From CAVVAY01 sp963746465 (GTDB lineage Bacteria; Actinomycetota; Actinomycetes; JACCUZ01), in NCBI GenBank assembly GCA_963746465.1, contig CAVVAY010000013.1, positions 248,001 through 312,000 on the forward strand: a stretch of DNA of 64,000 nt, given 5' to 3'. Every line of letters begins with the position of its first letter. Positions within the stretch are counted from its first letter, which is position 1. Of the stretch, positions 41,852 to 50,261 are shown piece after piece. A program made the translations under genes and the position numbers. Below the pieces are notes generated by a model. That model saw nothing but the letters and a program-made list of their open reading frames with translations, made no database searches and was not told the origin of the DNA.

Positions 41852-41865
41852 GGGGTCGTGACCCC
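41852..41865. promoter_or_regulatory. Palindrome in the putative patD-pot promoter region
   Basis: GGGGTCgtGACCCC is a perfect 6+6 dyad about 130 bases upstream of the patD start, in the 206-bp gap before the pot operon. It could be an operator for polyamine control, although no cognate regulator can be named; the Lrp-type protein at 45186 is the nearest candidate. Confidence 0.3.
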
Positions 41866-41887
41866 CCTATGGTGCTCATTGGGGCTC

Positions 41888-41920
41888 CCGCCGGATCGTG
41901 ACGGAGGAGCGATCCGGCGG
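41888..41920 (-). terminator. Hairpin after the amidohydrolase gene
   Basis: CCGCCGGATCG (41888-41898) pairs perfectly with CGATCCGGCGG (41910-41920), an 11-bp stem with an 11-base loop. It begins nine bases after the amidohydrolase stop on the minus strand and lies before the pot operon, so it probably ends that transcript. No T-run follows. Confidence 0.6.
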
Positions 41921-41929
41921 GGATCACGG

Positions 41930-43555
41930 TCAGGTCGGTGGCTGCCAGGTCCGTGCGCCGGCCAGCCAGGTGCCGTGCACCGGGATCTGCGGCCAGCCGG
42001 CCGGGTCGGTGACGGTGGGGTCGCTGCCCAGCCACACCAGGTCGGCCCGTCGCCCGACGGTGACGGTGCCCCACCGGTCCTCCTCGAAGGCCTGGTAGGC
42101 CACCCCTTGGGTGTAGGCCGACAGCGCGGTCCCGACCGGCAGCCGCTGGTGCGGGAGCCAGCCACCGGCCGGGATCCCGGCCGCGGTCTGCCGGGTCACC
42201 GCGACGGCGAGCCCGTCCAGCGGGCGGTAGGAGCTGACCGGCCAGTCGCTGCCCATCGAGAGCACCGCGCCGGTGGCGGCCAGCGAGGCCATCGGGTACT
42301 GCCACGCGGTCCGGTCCGGGCCGAGTCGTGGGGCGGTGAGCTCGACCTGCAAGGGGTCGAGCTGGGCCCACAGCGGTTCCAGGTTCGCCACGACGCCGAG
42401 CGCGGCGAACCGGGGCAGGTCGGCCGGGTCGACCACCTGGGTGTGGGCGATCACAGGACGCCGGTCGCGAGGACCGTTCACCGCGGCGACCCGCTCGACG
42501 GCGTCCAGCGCCGCCCGGACCCCGGCGTCGCCGATGGCGTGCACGTGCAGCTGGAAGCCGTCGGCGTCGAAGGCGATGGCGGCAGCCGCCAGCTCGTCCG
42601 GCGACCAGACGGGCAGCCCGCAGGAGTCCGGTGCGTCGTCGTACGGCGCCAGCATCGCCGCCGTGCCTGCCTCGACGACCCCGTCGGCGAACATCTTCAC
42701 GGTGCGCGCCGACACCTGGCCGGCGACCGGCGAGTCGGCAGCGGCGCGCCGCGCCGCGCCGAACTCGGCGCGCTGGTCAGGCCACCGGTCCGGCTCTGCA
42801 CGGAGCGCGATGTTGGCCCGGACGGCCAACTGGCCCGCGGCCGCGGCGGCGAGGTACACCTCCACGTCGGCCGGGGACAGGGCGGCCTCCTGGACCCAGG
42901 TCACGCCGGCCGCTGCGAGCAGCCGGCTGGCAGCGGCCAGCCCGTCCTGCCGCTCGACGAGGGTGGCGCGCGGCGCGTGCTGGAGGACGAGGTCCATGGC
43001 GGTCCACTCGACCAGGGTCCCCATCGGGCTGCCGTCCGGGCGCCGGGCCACCTCGCCGGCCGCCGGGTCCGGGGTGCTGGCGTCGATGCCGGCCCGGCGC
43101 AGCGCCTCGGTGTTCACCCAGGCGCAGTGGTGGTCGGTCGACTGGAGCACGACCGGCCGGTCCGGCACTGCCGCGTCCAGCCAGGTCGCGTCGAAGCGGC
43201 CGCCCGGCACCAAGGTGGGTTCGTAGGGTCCGCCCTGCACCCAGGTGGTCTCGGGATGCGCGTCGGCCCACCGGCGTACCCCCTCGGCGACCTCCGCGAC
43301 CGAGGTCGCGTCGCGGACCTGCGGCCCGGCCAGCTCGACGCCGCCCCAGAGCGGATGGACGTGCCCGTCGCCGAACGACGCGAGGACCGCGCCGCCCGCC
43401 AGGTCGACGGTCTCGCCGGCCTGCGGCAGCAGGTCGAGGGCGTCCTCGTCGAGAGCCACCACCAGGCCGTCGTGCACCGCCACCGCACGCACTCGCGGCG
43501 CTCCGGGGTCGCCGGTGACCACCACCCCGCCGTGCATGACCAGGTCGACGCTCAC
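41930..43555 (-). CDS. Amidohydrolase family protein (YtcJ/amidohydrolase-3 type)
   Basis: A 541-aa metal-dependent amidohydrolase. Metal-binding features are DGHVHPLWG near residue 60, HVHAIGDAGVRAALDAVE near residue 330, VIAHTQVV, and GSDWPVSSYRPLDG near residue 430, the arrangement of the YtcJ-like subfamily. The C-terminal strand VTVGRRADLVWLGSDP completes the composite beta-sandwich. Substrates of this subfamily are poorly known, usually amides or N-acyl compounds. The gene starts 16 bases after the second aldehyde dehydrogenase gene, so it probably shares that operon and may act on an amide of the polyamine route. Confidence 0.85.
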   Translation of the reverse strand: MSVDLVMHGGVVVTGDPGAPRVRAVAVHDGLVVALDEDALDLLPQAGETVDLAGGAVLASFGDGHVHPLWGGVELAGPQVRDATSVAEVAEGVRRWADAHPETTWVQGGPYEPTLVPGGRFDATWLDAAVPDRPVVLQSTDHHCAWVNTEALRRAGIDASTPDPAAGEVARRPDGSPMGTLVEWTAMDLVLQHAPRATLVERQDGLAAASRLLAAAGVTWVQEAALSPADVEVYLAAAAAGQLAVRANIALRAEPDRWPDQRAEFGAARRAAADSPVAGQVSARTVKMFADGVVEAGTAAMLAPYDDAPDSCGLPVWSPDELAAAAIAFDADGFQLHVHAIGDAGVRAALDAVERVAAVNGPRDRRPVIAHTQVVDPADLPRFAALGVVANLEPLWAQLDPLQVELTAPRLGPDRTAWQYPMASLAATGAVLSMGSDWPVSSYRPLDGLAVAVTRQTAAGIPAGGWLPHQRLPVGTALSAYTQGVAYQAFEEDRWGTVTVGRRADLVWLGSDPTVTDPAGWPQIPVHGTWLAGARTWQPPT

Positions 43556-43571
43556 TGCTGTGGCGCCCCGG

Positions 43572-45023
43572 TCACGCCTCGATGTTGGACATCACGTGCT
43601 TGACCCGGGTGTAGTCCTCGAAGCCGTACATCGACAGGTCCTTGCCGTAGCCCGAGTGCTTGAAGCCGCCGTGCGGCATCTCGGCGACGAGCGGGATGTG
43701 CGTGTTGATCCAGACGCACCCGAAGTCGAGCCGCTTGGCCATCCGCATCGCCCGGCCGTGGTCCTTGGTCCAGACCGAGGAGGCCAGGCCGTAGCGCACG
43801 CCGTTGGCCCACCGGACGGCCTCGTCCTCGTCGGTGAACCGCTGCACCGTGATGACCGGTCCGAACACCTCGTCCTGGACCAGCTCGTCGTCCTGGCGCA
43901 GCCCGGAGACGACGGTGGCCTCGTGGAAGTAGCCGTTGGACAGGTCGCCCCCGACCCGGCCACCGCCGGCGGCCACGGCCGCGTGCTCGGGAGCCCGGGC
44001 GAGCATGCTCATCACCCGGTCGAGCTGGGTAGCGTTGTTCAGCGGGCCGAAGAGCACGTCCTCGTCGTCCGGCAGGCCGGTCCGGGCGCTGTCCATGGCC
44101 TGCTGGGAGAGCGCGGACACGAAGTCGTCGTGGATGCCCGGTGCAGCCAGCACCCGGGTCGCGGCGGTGCAGTCCTGACCGGCGTTGAAGTAGCCCGCCA
44201 CCGCGATCGCCTCGGCGGCCGCCTCGAGGTCGGCGTCGTCGAACACCACGACCGGCGCCTTGCCGCCGAGCTCGAGGTGCACCTTCTTCAGATCGGCCGC
44301 CGCCGAGCCGGCGACCTCCATCCCGGCCCTCACCGACCCGGTGATCGAGACCATCTGCGGGGTCGCGTGCTCGACCAGGGCGCGGCCGGTGTCGCGGTCG
44401 CCGCACACCACGTTGAAGACACCGGCCGGCAGGAACTCGGCCATGATCTCGGCCATCATCAGCGTCGACACCGGCGTCGTGTCGGAGGGCTTGAGGACCA
44501 CCGTGTTGCCCGCCGCGATGGCCGGGGCCCACTTCCACACCGCCATCATCATCGGGTAGTTCCACGGGGTCACCTGTGCGCAGACGCCGATCGGCTCTCG
44601 GCGCACGAACGACGTGTGGCCGGCCATGTACTCCCCCGCCGAGCGGCCCTCGAGCATCCGGGCGGCCCCGGCGAAGAACCGGATCTGGTCGACCATCGGC
44701 GGGATCTCCTCCGACATCGTCAGCCCGATCGGCTTTCCGGTGTTCTCCGACTCCGCCGCCACCAGCTCGTCGGCCTTCGACTCGATCGCGTCGGCGATCC
44801 GGATCAGCGCCTTCTGCCGGTCGCTCGGGGTCGCGTCCCGCCACCCGTCGAAGGCCGCCGCGGCCGCGGACATGGCCGCATCGACGTCGGCTGCCGAGGA
44901 CACCGGCGCCGCGGCGAAGACCTGTCCGGTACTGGGGTTGACCAGCTCCGCCGTGCGCCCGTCGACGGTGTCGACGGAGGCGCCGCCGACGAAGTTGCGC
45001 AGGGTGCGGGGCTGGGTGCTCAC
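43572..45023 (-). CDS. Gamma-aminobutyraldehyde dehydrogenase-like aldehyde dehydrogenase (second copy)
   Basis: A 483-aa paralogue of the enzyme at 40203, with the same motifs: LVNPSTGQVFAAAP, TPWNYPMMMAVWKWAP, ELGGKAPVVVFDDADL and the catalytic Cys in NAGQDCTAATR, ending FEDYTRVKHVMSNIEA. The GTG at 45023 has GAAGGAG six to seven bases upstream, which makes the start secure. It is divergent from the Lrp-type regulator gene, with 162 bases between the two starts. It is probably the principal 4-aminobutyraldehyde dehydrogenase of the putrescine route, given its exact position next to the aminotransferase operon; which copy is dominant cannot be told. Confidence 0.9.
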   Translation of the reverse strand: MSTQPRTLRNFVGGASVDTVDGRTAELVNPSTGQVFAAAPVSSAADVDAAMSAAAAAFDGWRDATPSDRQKALIRIADAIESKADELVAAESENTGKPIGLTMSEEIPPMVDQIRFFAGAARMLEGRSAGEYMAGHTSFVRREPIGVCAQVTPWNYPMMMAVWKWAPAIAAGNTVVLKPSDTTPVSTLMMAEIMAEFLPAGVFNVVCGDRDTGRALVEHATPQMVSITGSVRAGMEVAGSAAADLKKVHLELGGKAPVVVFDDADLEAAAEAIAVAGYFNAGQDCTAATRVLAAPGIHDDFVSALSQQAMDSARTGLPDDEDVLFGPLNNATQLDRVMSMLARAPEHAAVAAGGGRVGGDLSNGYFHEATVVSGLRQDDELVQDEVFGPVITVQRFTDEDEAVRWANGVRYGLASSVWTKDHGRAMRMAKRLDFGCVWINTHIPLVAEMPHGGFKHSGYGKDLSMYGFEDYTRVKHVMSNIEA

Positions 45024-45185
45024 GGGAGGCTCCTTCGCGGCGGGCGGGCAGTAGGGCGAGGGTAACCGCCCGGACACCGTTCTCAACAGTGAGGGGTACC
45101 TCCAACGACAGATTCAGCAAATTTGGCAGGCTTCCACCACGGATTCACTTGCCAAGAGACCTGCCCAACGGTCAGGATCGCCTCC
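45024..45185. promoter_or_regulatory. Divergent promoter region between aldehyde dehydrogenase and Lrp operon
   Basis: A 162-bp gap, the only notably AT-rich stretch in this part. It contains a direct repeat of GATTCA and a separated inverted pair TTGGCA ... TGCCAA (about 45122-45155) just upstream of the Lrp-type gene. AsnC/Lrp regulators usually bind such imperfect repeats in their own divergent promoter regions, so autoregulation plus control of the dehydrogenase is likely. Confidence 0.45.
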
Positions 45186-45659
45186 ATGGGGACCAGGGAA
45201 CGTGCCGGCGCGGTCGTGCTCGACGACGTCTCGAAGGCGATCATCGAGCAGCTGCAGGAGGACGGCCGCCGGCCGTACGCGGCGATCGGCAAGGCCGTCG
45301 GCCTCTCCGAGGCGGCGGTCCGGCAGCGCGTTCAGCGGCTGCTCGACTCCGGCGTGATGCAGATCGTGGCGGTGACCGATCCGCTCCAGGTCGGCTTCCC
45401 CCGGCAGGCGATGATCGGCATCAACTGCGAGGGCGACGTCGAGGCGGTCGCCGAGAAGATCGCCGACATGGCGGAGGTCGACTACGTCGTCATCACCGCG
45501 GGTGGCTTCGACCTTCTGGTCGAGGTCGTCTGCGAGGACGACGACCACCTCCTCGAGCTGGTCAGCAAGCGCATCAGAGCAGTCCCCTCGGTGCGCAGCA
45601 CCGAGTCGTTCGTCTACCTCAAGCTCCGTAAGCAGCTCTACAACTGGGGAACCAGATGA
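45186..45659 (+). CDS. Lrp/AsnC-family transcriptional regulator
   Basis: A 157-aa regulator. The N-terminal winged HTH (residues about 14-62) includes YAAIGKAVGLSEAAVRQRVQRLLDSG, and the C-terminal RAM/AsnC ligand domain (70-150) contains DYVVITAGGFDLLVEVVCEDDDHLLELV. Such proteins form octamers that sense amino acids or amines. It starts the operon with the aminotransferase (ATGA overlap) and is divergent from an aldehyde dehydrogenase gene, so it probably controls the putrescine genes on both sides. The effector is unknown, perhaps putrescine, GABA or an amino acid. Confidence 0.9.
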   Translation: MGTRERAGAVVLDDVSKAIIEQLQEDGRRPYAAIGKAVGLSEAAVRQRVQRLLDSGVMQIVAVTDPLQVGFPRQAMIGINCEGDVEAVAEKIADMAEVDYVVITAGGFDLLVEVVCEDDDHLLELVSKRIRAVPSVRSTESFVYLKLRKQLYNWGTR

Positions 45660-47062
45660 CCCTCACCTCGCAGGACGTGTCCGAGCAGTCGACCGCCGGC
45701 GCCGCCACCTCGGTGGCCGCCTCGGCACGCGACCACCTCTGGATGCACTTCACCCGGATGTCGGCCTACGCCCAGGCCGACGTGCCCGTGATCACCCGGG
45801 GGGAGGGTCCCTACATCTGGGACGACAAGGGCAAGCGCTACCTCGACGGCCTCGCCGGGCTGTTCGTCGTGCAGGCGGGACACGGCCGCGCCGAGCTCGC
45901 CGAGGCGGCCGCGAAGCAGGCCAAGGAGCTCGCCTTCTTCCCGCTGTGGTCCTACGCGCACCCGAAGGCGGTCGAGCTGGCAGCCCGGCTCGCCGACCTG
46001 GCGCCGGGCGACCTGAACCGGGTCTTCTTCACCACCGGCGGCGGCGAGGCGGTGGAGAGCGCCTGGAAGGTCGCCAAGCAGTACTTCAAGCTCACCGGCA
46101 AGCCGATGAAGCACAAGGTGATCAGCCGCAACGTCGCCTACCACGGCACGCCGCAGGGCGCGTTGTCCATCACCGGCATCCCTGCGGCCAAGGCGATGTT
46201 CGAGCCGCTGGTGCCGGGCGCGCACAAGGTGCCCAACACGAACTTCTACCGCGCGCCGGAGCACGGCGACGACCTCGAGGCGTTCGGCCTGTGGGCCGCC
46301 AACCGGATCGAGGAGGCCATCGAGTTCGAGGGTCCCGAGACGGTGGCCGCGGTGTTCCTCGAGCCGGTGCAGAACTCCGGTGGCTGCTTCCCGCCGCCGC
46401 CCGGCTACTTCCAGCGGGTCCGCGAGATCTGCGACAAGCACGACGTGCTGCTGGTGTCCGACGAGGTGATCTGCGCGTTCGGCAGGCTCGGCCACTACTT
46501 CGGCGCCAGCCGGTTCGGCTACCAGCCGGACATCATCACCTGCGCCAAGGGCATGACCTCCGGCTACTCCCCGATCGGCGCGATGATCGCCACCGACCGC
46601 ATCATGGAGCCGTTTCTGCAGGGCAACAACTCGTTCGCCCACGGCTACACCTTCGGCGGTCACCCCGTCTCGGCGGCCGTGGCGCTGGCGAACCTCGACA
46701 TCTTCGAGCGCGAGAAGCTCAACGAGCACGTGCTGGAGAACACCGGACCGTTCCGGCGCACCCTGGAGAAGCTGACCGACCTGCCGATCGTCGGCGACGT
46801 GCGCGGCGACGGCTTCTTCTTCGGCATCGAGCTGGTCAAGGACAAGTCGACCCGCGAGACGTTCGACGACGACGAGTCGGAGCGGCTGCTGCGCGGCTTC
46901 CTGTCCAAGGCGCTGTTCGACGCCGGGCTCTACTGCCGGGCCGACGACCGCGGCGATCCGGTCATCCAGCTCTCGCCGCCGCTGGTCTGCGACCAGTCGC
47001 ACTTCGACGAGATGGAGCAGATCCTCCGGTCGGTGCTGACCGAGGCATGGTCCCGCCTGTAA
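45656..47062 (+). CDS. Putrescine/omega-amino acid aminotransferase (class III)
   Basis: A 468-aa PLP enzyme. Recognisable parts are HLWMHFTRMSAY at the N-terminus, TTGGGEAVESAWKVAKQYF, YHGTPQGALSITG, EPVQNSGGCFPPP, the Asp in VSDEVICAFGRLG, the Schiff-base lysine in ITCAKGMTSGYSPIGAM and GYTFGGHPVSAAVALAN. This pattern is that of putrescine- or beta-alanine-pyruvate aminotransferases (SpuC-like). It would convert putrescine to 4-aminobutyraldehyde, the substrate of the divergent dehydrogenase. Its ATG overlaps the regulator stop (ATGA). Confidence 0.88.
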   Translation: MTLTSQDVSEQSTAGAATSVAASARDHLWMHFTRMSAYAQADVPVITRGEGPYIWDDKGKRYLDGLAGLFVVQAGHGRAELAEAAAKQAKELAFFPLWSYAHPKAVELAARLADLAPGDLNRVFFTTGGGEAVESAWKVAKQYFKLTGKPMKHKVISRNVAYHGTPQGALSITGIPAAKAMFEPLVPGAHKVPNTNFYRAPEHGDDLEAFGLWAANRIEEAIEFEGPETVAAVFLEPVQNSGGCFPPPPGYFQRVREICDKHDVLLVSDEVICAFGRLGHYFGASRFGYQPDIITCAKGMTSGYSPIGAMIATDRIMEPFLQGNNSFAHGYTFGGHPVSAAVALANLDIFEREKLNEHVLENTGPFRRTLEKLTDLPIVGDVRGDGFFFGIELVKDKSTRETFDDDESERLLRGFLSKALFDAGLYCRADDRGDPVIQLSPPLVCDQSHFDEMEQILRSVLTEAWSRL

Positions 47063-47694
47063 GCCGTACCGCCGTCCGGCGGCTGCCCGAGAAGCAGGTC
47101 CACGACCGGGCAGCGCTGGACGCCGTGCTCGACGCCGGTCTCGTCGCGCATGTCGCGGTGCGTGACGACGAGGGCCAGCCCTACGTCGTGCCGGTGGGGT
47201 ACGCGCGGGACGGCGACGACGTGCTGTTCCACGGGTCGACGGCGAGCCGGCTGTTCCGGTCGCTGGCCGCAGGGGCACCCACCTGCCTCACGGTGACGCT
47301 GCTCGACGGCCTGGTGCTCGCCCGGTCGGTGTTCGAGTCCTCGATGCACTACCGGTCGGCGATGGTGCTCGGCGTGGCCACCACGCTCGAGGGCGACGAC
47401 CAGCTGCGCGGGCTGGAGCGGATCTCGGAGCACCTGATGCCGGGTCGTTGGGCCGACGCGCGGCAGCCGAACCGCAAGGAGCTTGCCGCGACGCTGGTGC
47501 TCTCACTGCCGCTGGTGGAGTGGTCGGTGAAGATCAGCGACGGCCCACCGGAGGACGCGCCCGACGACCTCCCCCTGCCGGTGTGGGCCGGCGTCCTGCC
47601 GCTGCAGGAGGAGTACGGCGACCCGGCCCCGGCGCCGGACCTGAGGGACGGCCTGGCCGTGCCGGGCTACGTCCGCGGATGGTCGCGCCGGTGA
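47047..47694 (+). CDS. Pyridoxamine 5'-phosphate oxidase-family (NimA-like) flavin-binding protein
   Basis: A 215-aa protein of the split-barrel flavin reductase fold in the Pyridox_ox_2/NimA group: RRLPEKQVHDRAALDAVLDAGLVAHVAV, YVVPVGYARDGDDVLFHGSTASRLFRSL and SAMVLGVATTLEGDD are typical. Members bind FMN or heme-like cofactors; none of the better-known activities can be claimed here. The ATG at 47047 lies inside the aminotransferase gene, overlapping it by 16 bases, so it is coupled to that operon. Its stop overlaps the next oxidase gene. A role in cofactor supply or amine oxidation is only a guess. Confidence 0.8.
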   Translation: MVPPVSRTAVRRLPEKQVHDRAALDAVLDAGLVAHVAVRDDEGQPYVVPVGYARDGDDVLFHGSTASRLFRSLAAGAPTCLTVTLLDGLVLARSVFESSMHYRSAMVLGVATTLEGDDQLRGLERISEHLMPGRWADARQPNRKELAATLVLSLPLVEWSVKISDGPPEDAPDDLPLPVWAGVLPLQEEYGDPAPAPDLRDGLAVPGYVRGWSRR

Positions 47695-49073
47695 GCCACC
47701 CGGCGTACCGGTCGTTGTCGCTGTGGCACGACACCACCGACGACGACTGGGCGCCGCGGCCCGCACTGCCCGGCAGCACCGACGTCGACGTGGCGATCGT
47801 CGGCGCCGGCTACACCGGGCTGTGGACCGCGTACTACCTCGCGGCGGCCGACCCGTCGCTGCGGATCGCCGTGCTGGAGCGGGAGGTCGCGGGGTTCGGG
47901 GCCAGCGGACGCAACGGGGGCTGGTGCTCGGCCTTGTTCCCGGCGTCGGTCGAGTGGCTCGCGTCGAGGTACGGCGAGCAGCAGGCGATCGAGCAGCACC
48001 GCGCGATGCAGGGCAGCGTCGACGAGGTCGGCCGGGCCGCGGCGGCCGAGGGCATCGACTGCGGCTTCGCCAAGGGCGGCAACGTGACCGTCGCCCGCAC
48101 CCCGGTCCAGCTCGCGCGGGCCCGGGCCGAGGTGACCGAAGCCCGGCGGTGGGGCTTCGGGGAGCAGGACCTCACGCTGCTCGACCGGGACGAGGCGCGC
48201 AGCCGGCTGGACGCGTCGGACGTCCTCGGTGCGACGTACACGCCGCACTGCGCCGCCATCCACCCGGCCCGGCTGGTGCGCGGCCTGGCGCGGGCGGTGG
48301 AACGGCAGGGCGTCGCGCTGCACGAGCAGACGCAGGTCACCAGCATCGAGCCGGGCCGGGTGACCACGCCGCACGGCACGGTCCGGGCCGAGGTGGTGAT
48401 CCGCGCCACCGAGGGCTTCACCGCCCGGCTGCCGGGTCTGCGGCGCACCATCGCGCCGGTCTACTCGCTGATGATCGCCACCGAGCCGTTGCCCGCCGAG
48501 GTCTGGGACCGGATCGGGCTGCGCGAGCGCGAGACCTTCGCCGATCACCGTCACCTGATCATCTACGGGCAGCGCACCGCGGACGGCCGGCTGGCCTTCG
48601 GCGGACGGGGCGCTCCGTACCACTTCGGCTCCACGATCCGGCCGGAGTACGACCGCGAGCCGGCCGTGTTCGGTGCGCTGCACCAGGTGCTGGTCGACCT
48701 GCTGCCCGCCGCCGAGGGCGCGGCGATCACGCACTCGTGGGGCGGACCGCTCGGCATCGCCCGCGACTGGTGCGCCTCGGTCGGCCTGGACAAGGCCACC
48801 GGCCTCGGCTGGGCGGGGGGGTACGTGGGAGACGGCGTCTCCACGACGAACCTCGCGGGGAGGACCCTGGCCGACCTGGTCCTGGGCAGGAACAGCGACC
48901 TCGTGCGACTGCCCTGGGTCAACCACCGGTCGCGGCGGTGGGAGCCGGAGCCACTGCGCTGGCTGGGGGTGAGCGCGTCGCTCGCGGTGATGACCGGCGC
49001 CGACGCCGAGGAGGCCCGCACCGGCCGGGCGTCCCGGCGGGCGGCGCTGATGAGCCGGGTCCTCGGGCACTAG
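47679..49073 (+). CDS. FAD-dependent amine oxidase (PuuB-like), second copy
   Basis: A 464-aa DAO-family flavoprotein, paralogous to the one at 34642. The FAD motif is DVAIVGAGYTGLWTAYYLA, followed by GFGASGRNGGWCSALFPAS and, near the C-terminus, GYVGDGVSTTNLAGRTLADLVLG. It would oxidise an amine or amino acid with O2. The start could be ATG 47679 or GTG 47691; the second gives a GTGA overlap with the preceding stop, a common coupling form, while the first is an ATG with weak ribosome-site support. The operon regulator-aminotransferase-PPOX-oxidase ends here; a phosphatase gene follows after 23 bases. Confidence 0.87.
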   Translation: MVAPVSHPAYRSLSLWHDTTDDDWAPRPALPGSTDVDVAIVGAGYTGLWTAYYLAAADPSLRIAVLEREVAGFGASGRNGGWCSALFPASVEWLASRYGEQQAIEQHRAMQGSVDEVGRAAAAEGIDCGFAKGGNVTVARTPVQLARARAEVTEARRWGFGEQDLTLLDRDEARSRLDASDVLGATYTPHCAAIHPARLVRGLARAVERQGVALHEQTQVTSIEPGRVTTPHGTVRAEVVIRATEGFTARLPGLRRTIAPVYSLMIATEPLPAEVWDRIGLRERETFADHRHLIIYGQRTADGRLAFGGRGAPYHFGSTIRPEYDREPAVFGALHQVLVDLLPAAEGAAITHSWGGPLGIARDWCASVGLDKATGLGWAGGYVGDGVSTTNLAGRTLADLVLGRNSDLVRLPWVNHRSRRWEPEPLRWLGVSASLAVMTGADAEEARTGRASRRAALMSRVLGH

Positions 49074-49096
49074 GCGGGCTTGGGCAGGATGGTCCC

Positions 49097-49618
49097 GTGG
49101 TGGACCTTCCCGAGCCGAGCGGGCCGACGTACCGGTTGTGCTTCGTCTGCAGCGGGAACATCTGCCGCTCCCCGATCGCGGAGGTCGTGATGCGACGCCT
49201 GGTGGACGACGCGGGGCTGTCGAGCGCCGTCGAGGTCGACTCGGCCGGGACCGGCGACTGGCACGTCGGCGACCCGGCTGACCGTCGCGCGGTCACCGCG
49301 CTGTACGACGGCGGGTACGACGGGCGGGCCCACCGCGCGCGGGTCTTCGAGGCCGGCTGGCTCGACGGGCGGGACCTCGTCCTCGCCCTGGACCGGGGCC
49401 ACCTGCTCGAGCTGCGGGCGCTGGCGCGTACCGAGGCGCAGCGGGACCGGGTGCGGCTGCTCCGCTCGTTCGACCCGACGGCGCCGCAGGGTGCGGAGGT
49501 GGCGGACCCGTACTTCGGCGAGGCGCGTGACTTCGCCGAGGTCCTGGACCAGGTGGAGCGGGCCTGTCGCGGCCTGCTCGAGGACGTCATGCGGACGTTG
49601 CCCGCCGCCCCGGGCTGA
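49097..49618 (+). CDS. Low-molecular-weight protein-tyrosine-phosphatase
   Basis: A 173-aa phosphatase with the P-loop CSGNICRSP (Cys18 nucleophile, Arg24) and the general-acid loop DPYFGEARDF. It is somewhat longer than the classical LMW-PTP owing to an N-terminal extension (VDLPEPSGPTYR). It would dephosphorylate tyrosine-phosphorylated proteins or arginine-phosphate; no kinase is adjacent. GTG 49097 has AGGA eight bases upstream; GTG 49100 is the alternative. The gene sits between the polyamine operon and a redox operon, without an obvious functional link. Confidence 0.9.
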   Translation: MVDLPEPSGPTYRLCFVCSGNICRSPIAEVVMRRLVDDAGLSSAVEVDSAGTGDWHVGDPADRRAVTALYDGGYDGRAHRARVFEAGWLDGRDLVLALDRGHLLELRALARTEAQRDRVRLLRSFDPTAPQGAEVADPYFGEARDFAEVLDQVERACRGLLEDVMRTLPAAPG

Positions 49619-49688
49619 CGCTGGGCCGAGGACGTTGGCCCCCGGGCGCGGGTTGCGCGGCGGTGTGAACCGCCACGACAGTGGCCCT

Positions 49689-50261
49689 GTGGCCAGCCCT
49701 GCGGTGAGCGGCCGGGTGCGCGCCGACCGCCCGGTCGCCGGACTCGTGCTGCTCCTCGGCGCGTCGGTCGCCGTGGCCGTCGGGACGTACGCAGGGGTGC
49801 ACGAGCCCGCGGGCCGACCCTTCGCCACCCTCGGCTTCTCCGGCATGCTGCAGATGAAGGCATGGCTCACGACGGCGGCCGTCGCGTTGCTCCTGGTCCA
49901 GCTGACGACGGCGCTGTGGATGTGGGGACGGCTGCCCGGTGTCCGGCGGCGCGCACCCGGGTGGGCATCCTCGGTGCACCGCTGGTCCGGAGCCGCGGCG
50001 TTCACCGTGACGCTGCCGGTCGCCCTGCACTGCATGTGGTCCCTCGGGTTGGCCACCGACAACCCGAGGGTCCTCCTCCACGGACTTGCCGCCTGCCTGT
50101 TCTACGGCGCGTACGCCGCCAAGATGCTCGGCCTGCGGGTCCGCGGCCTGCCCGGCTGGTCGCTGCCCGTCCTCGGCGGGACCGTGCTGACGGCACTCGT
50201 GCTGGTCTGGCTGACCTCGGCCCTGTGGTTCTTCACCCGGTCGGGGGTGCCGCTGACATGA
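49689..50261 (+). CDS. Integral membrane protein (DUF6529-like), possible heme-type redox subunit
   Basis: A 190-aa protein with five hydrophobic segments (about residues 18-36, 55-78, 100-118, 126-143 and 155-178). Histidines at helix ends (SSVHRWSG, VALHCMWSL, VLLHGLAAC) are placed like heme ligands in cytochrome b561-type proteins, but no complete known motif is present. It resembles the DUF6529 group. Its stop overlaps the ATG of a Rieske protein gene (ATGA), so it is probably the membrane partner of that iron-sulphur protein. The start is uncertain: GTG 49689 or GTG 49665, neither with a strong ribosome site. Confidence 0.72.
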   Translation: MASPAVSGRVRADRPVAGLVLLLGASVAVAVGTYAGVHEPAGRPFATLGFSGMLQMKAWLTTAAVALLLVQLTTALWMWGRLPGVRRRAPGWASSVHRWSGAAAFTVTLPVALHCMWSLGLATDNPRVLLHGLAACLFYGAYAAKMLGLRVRGLPGWSLPVLGGTVLTALVLVWLTSALWFFTRSGVPLT

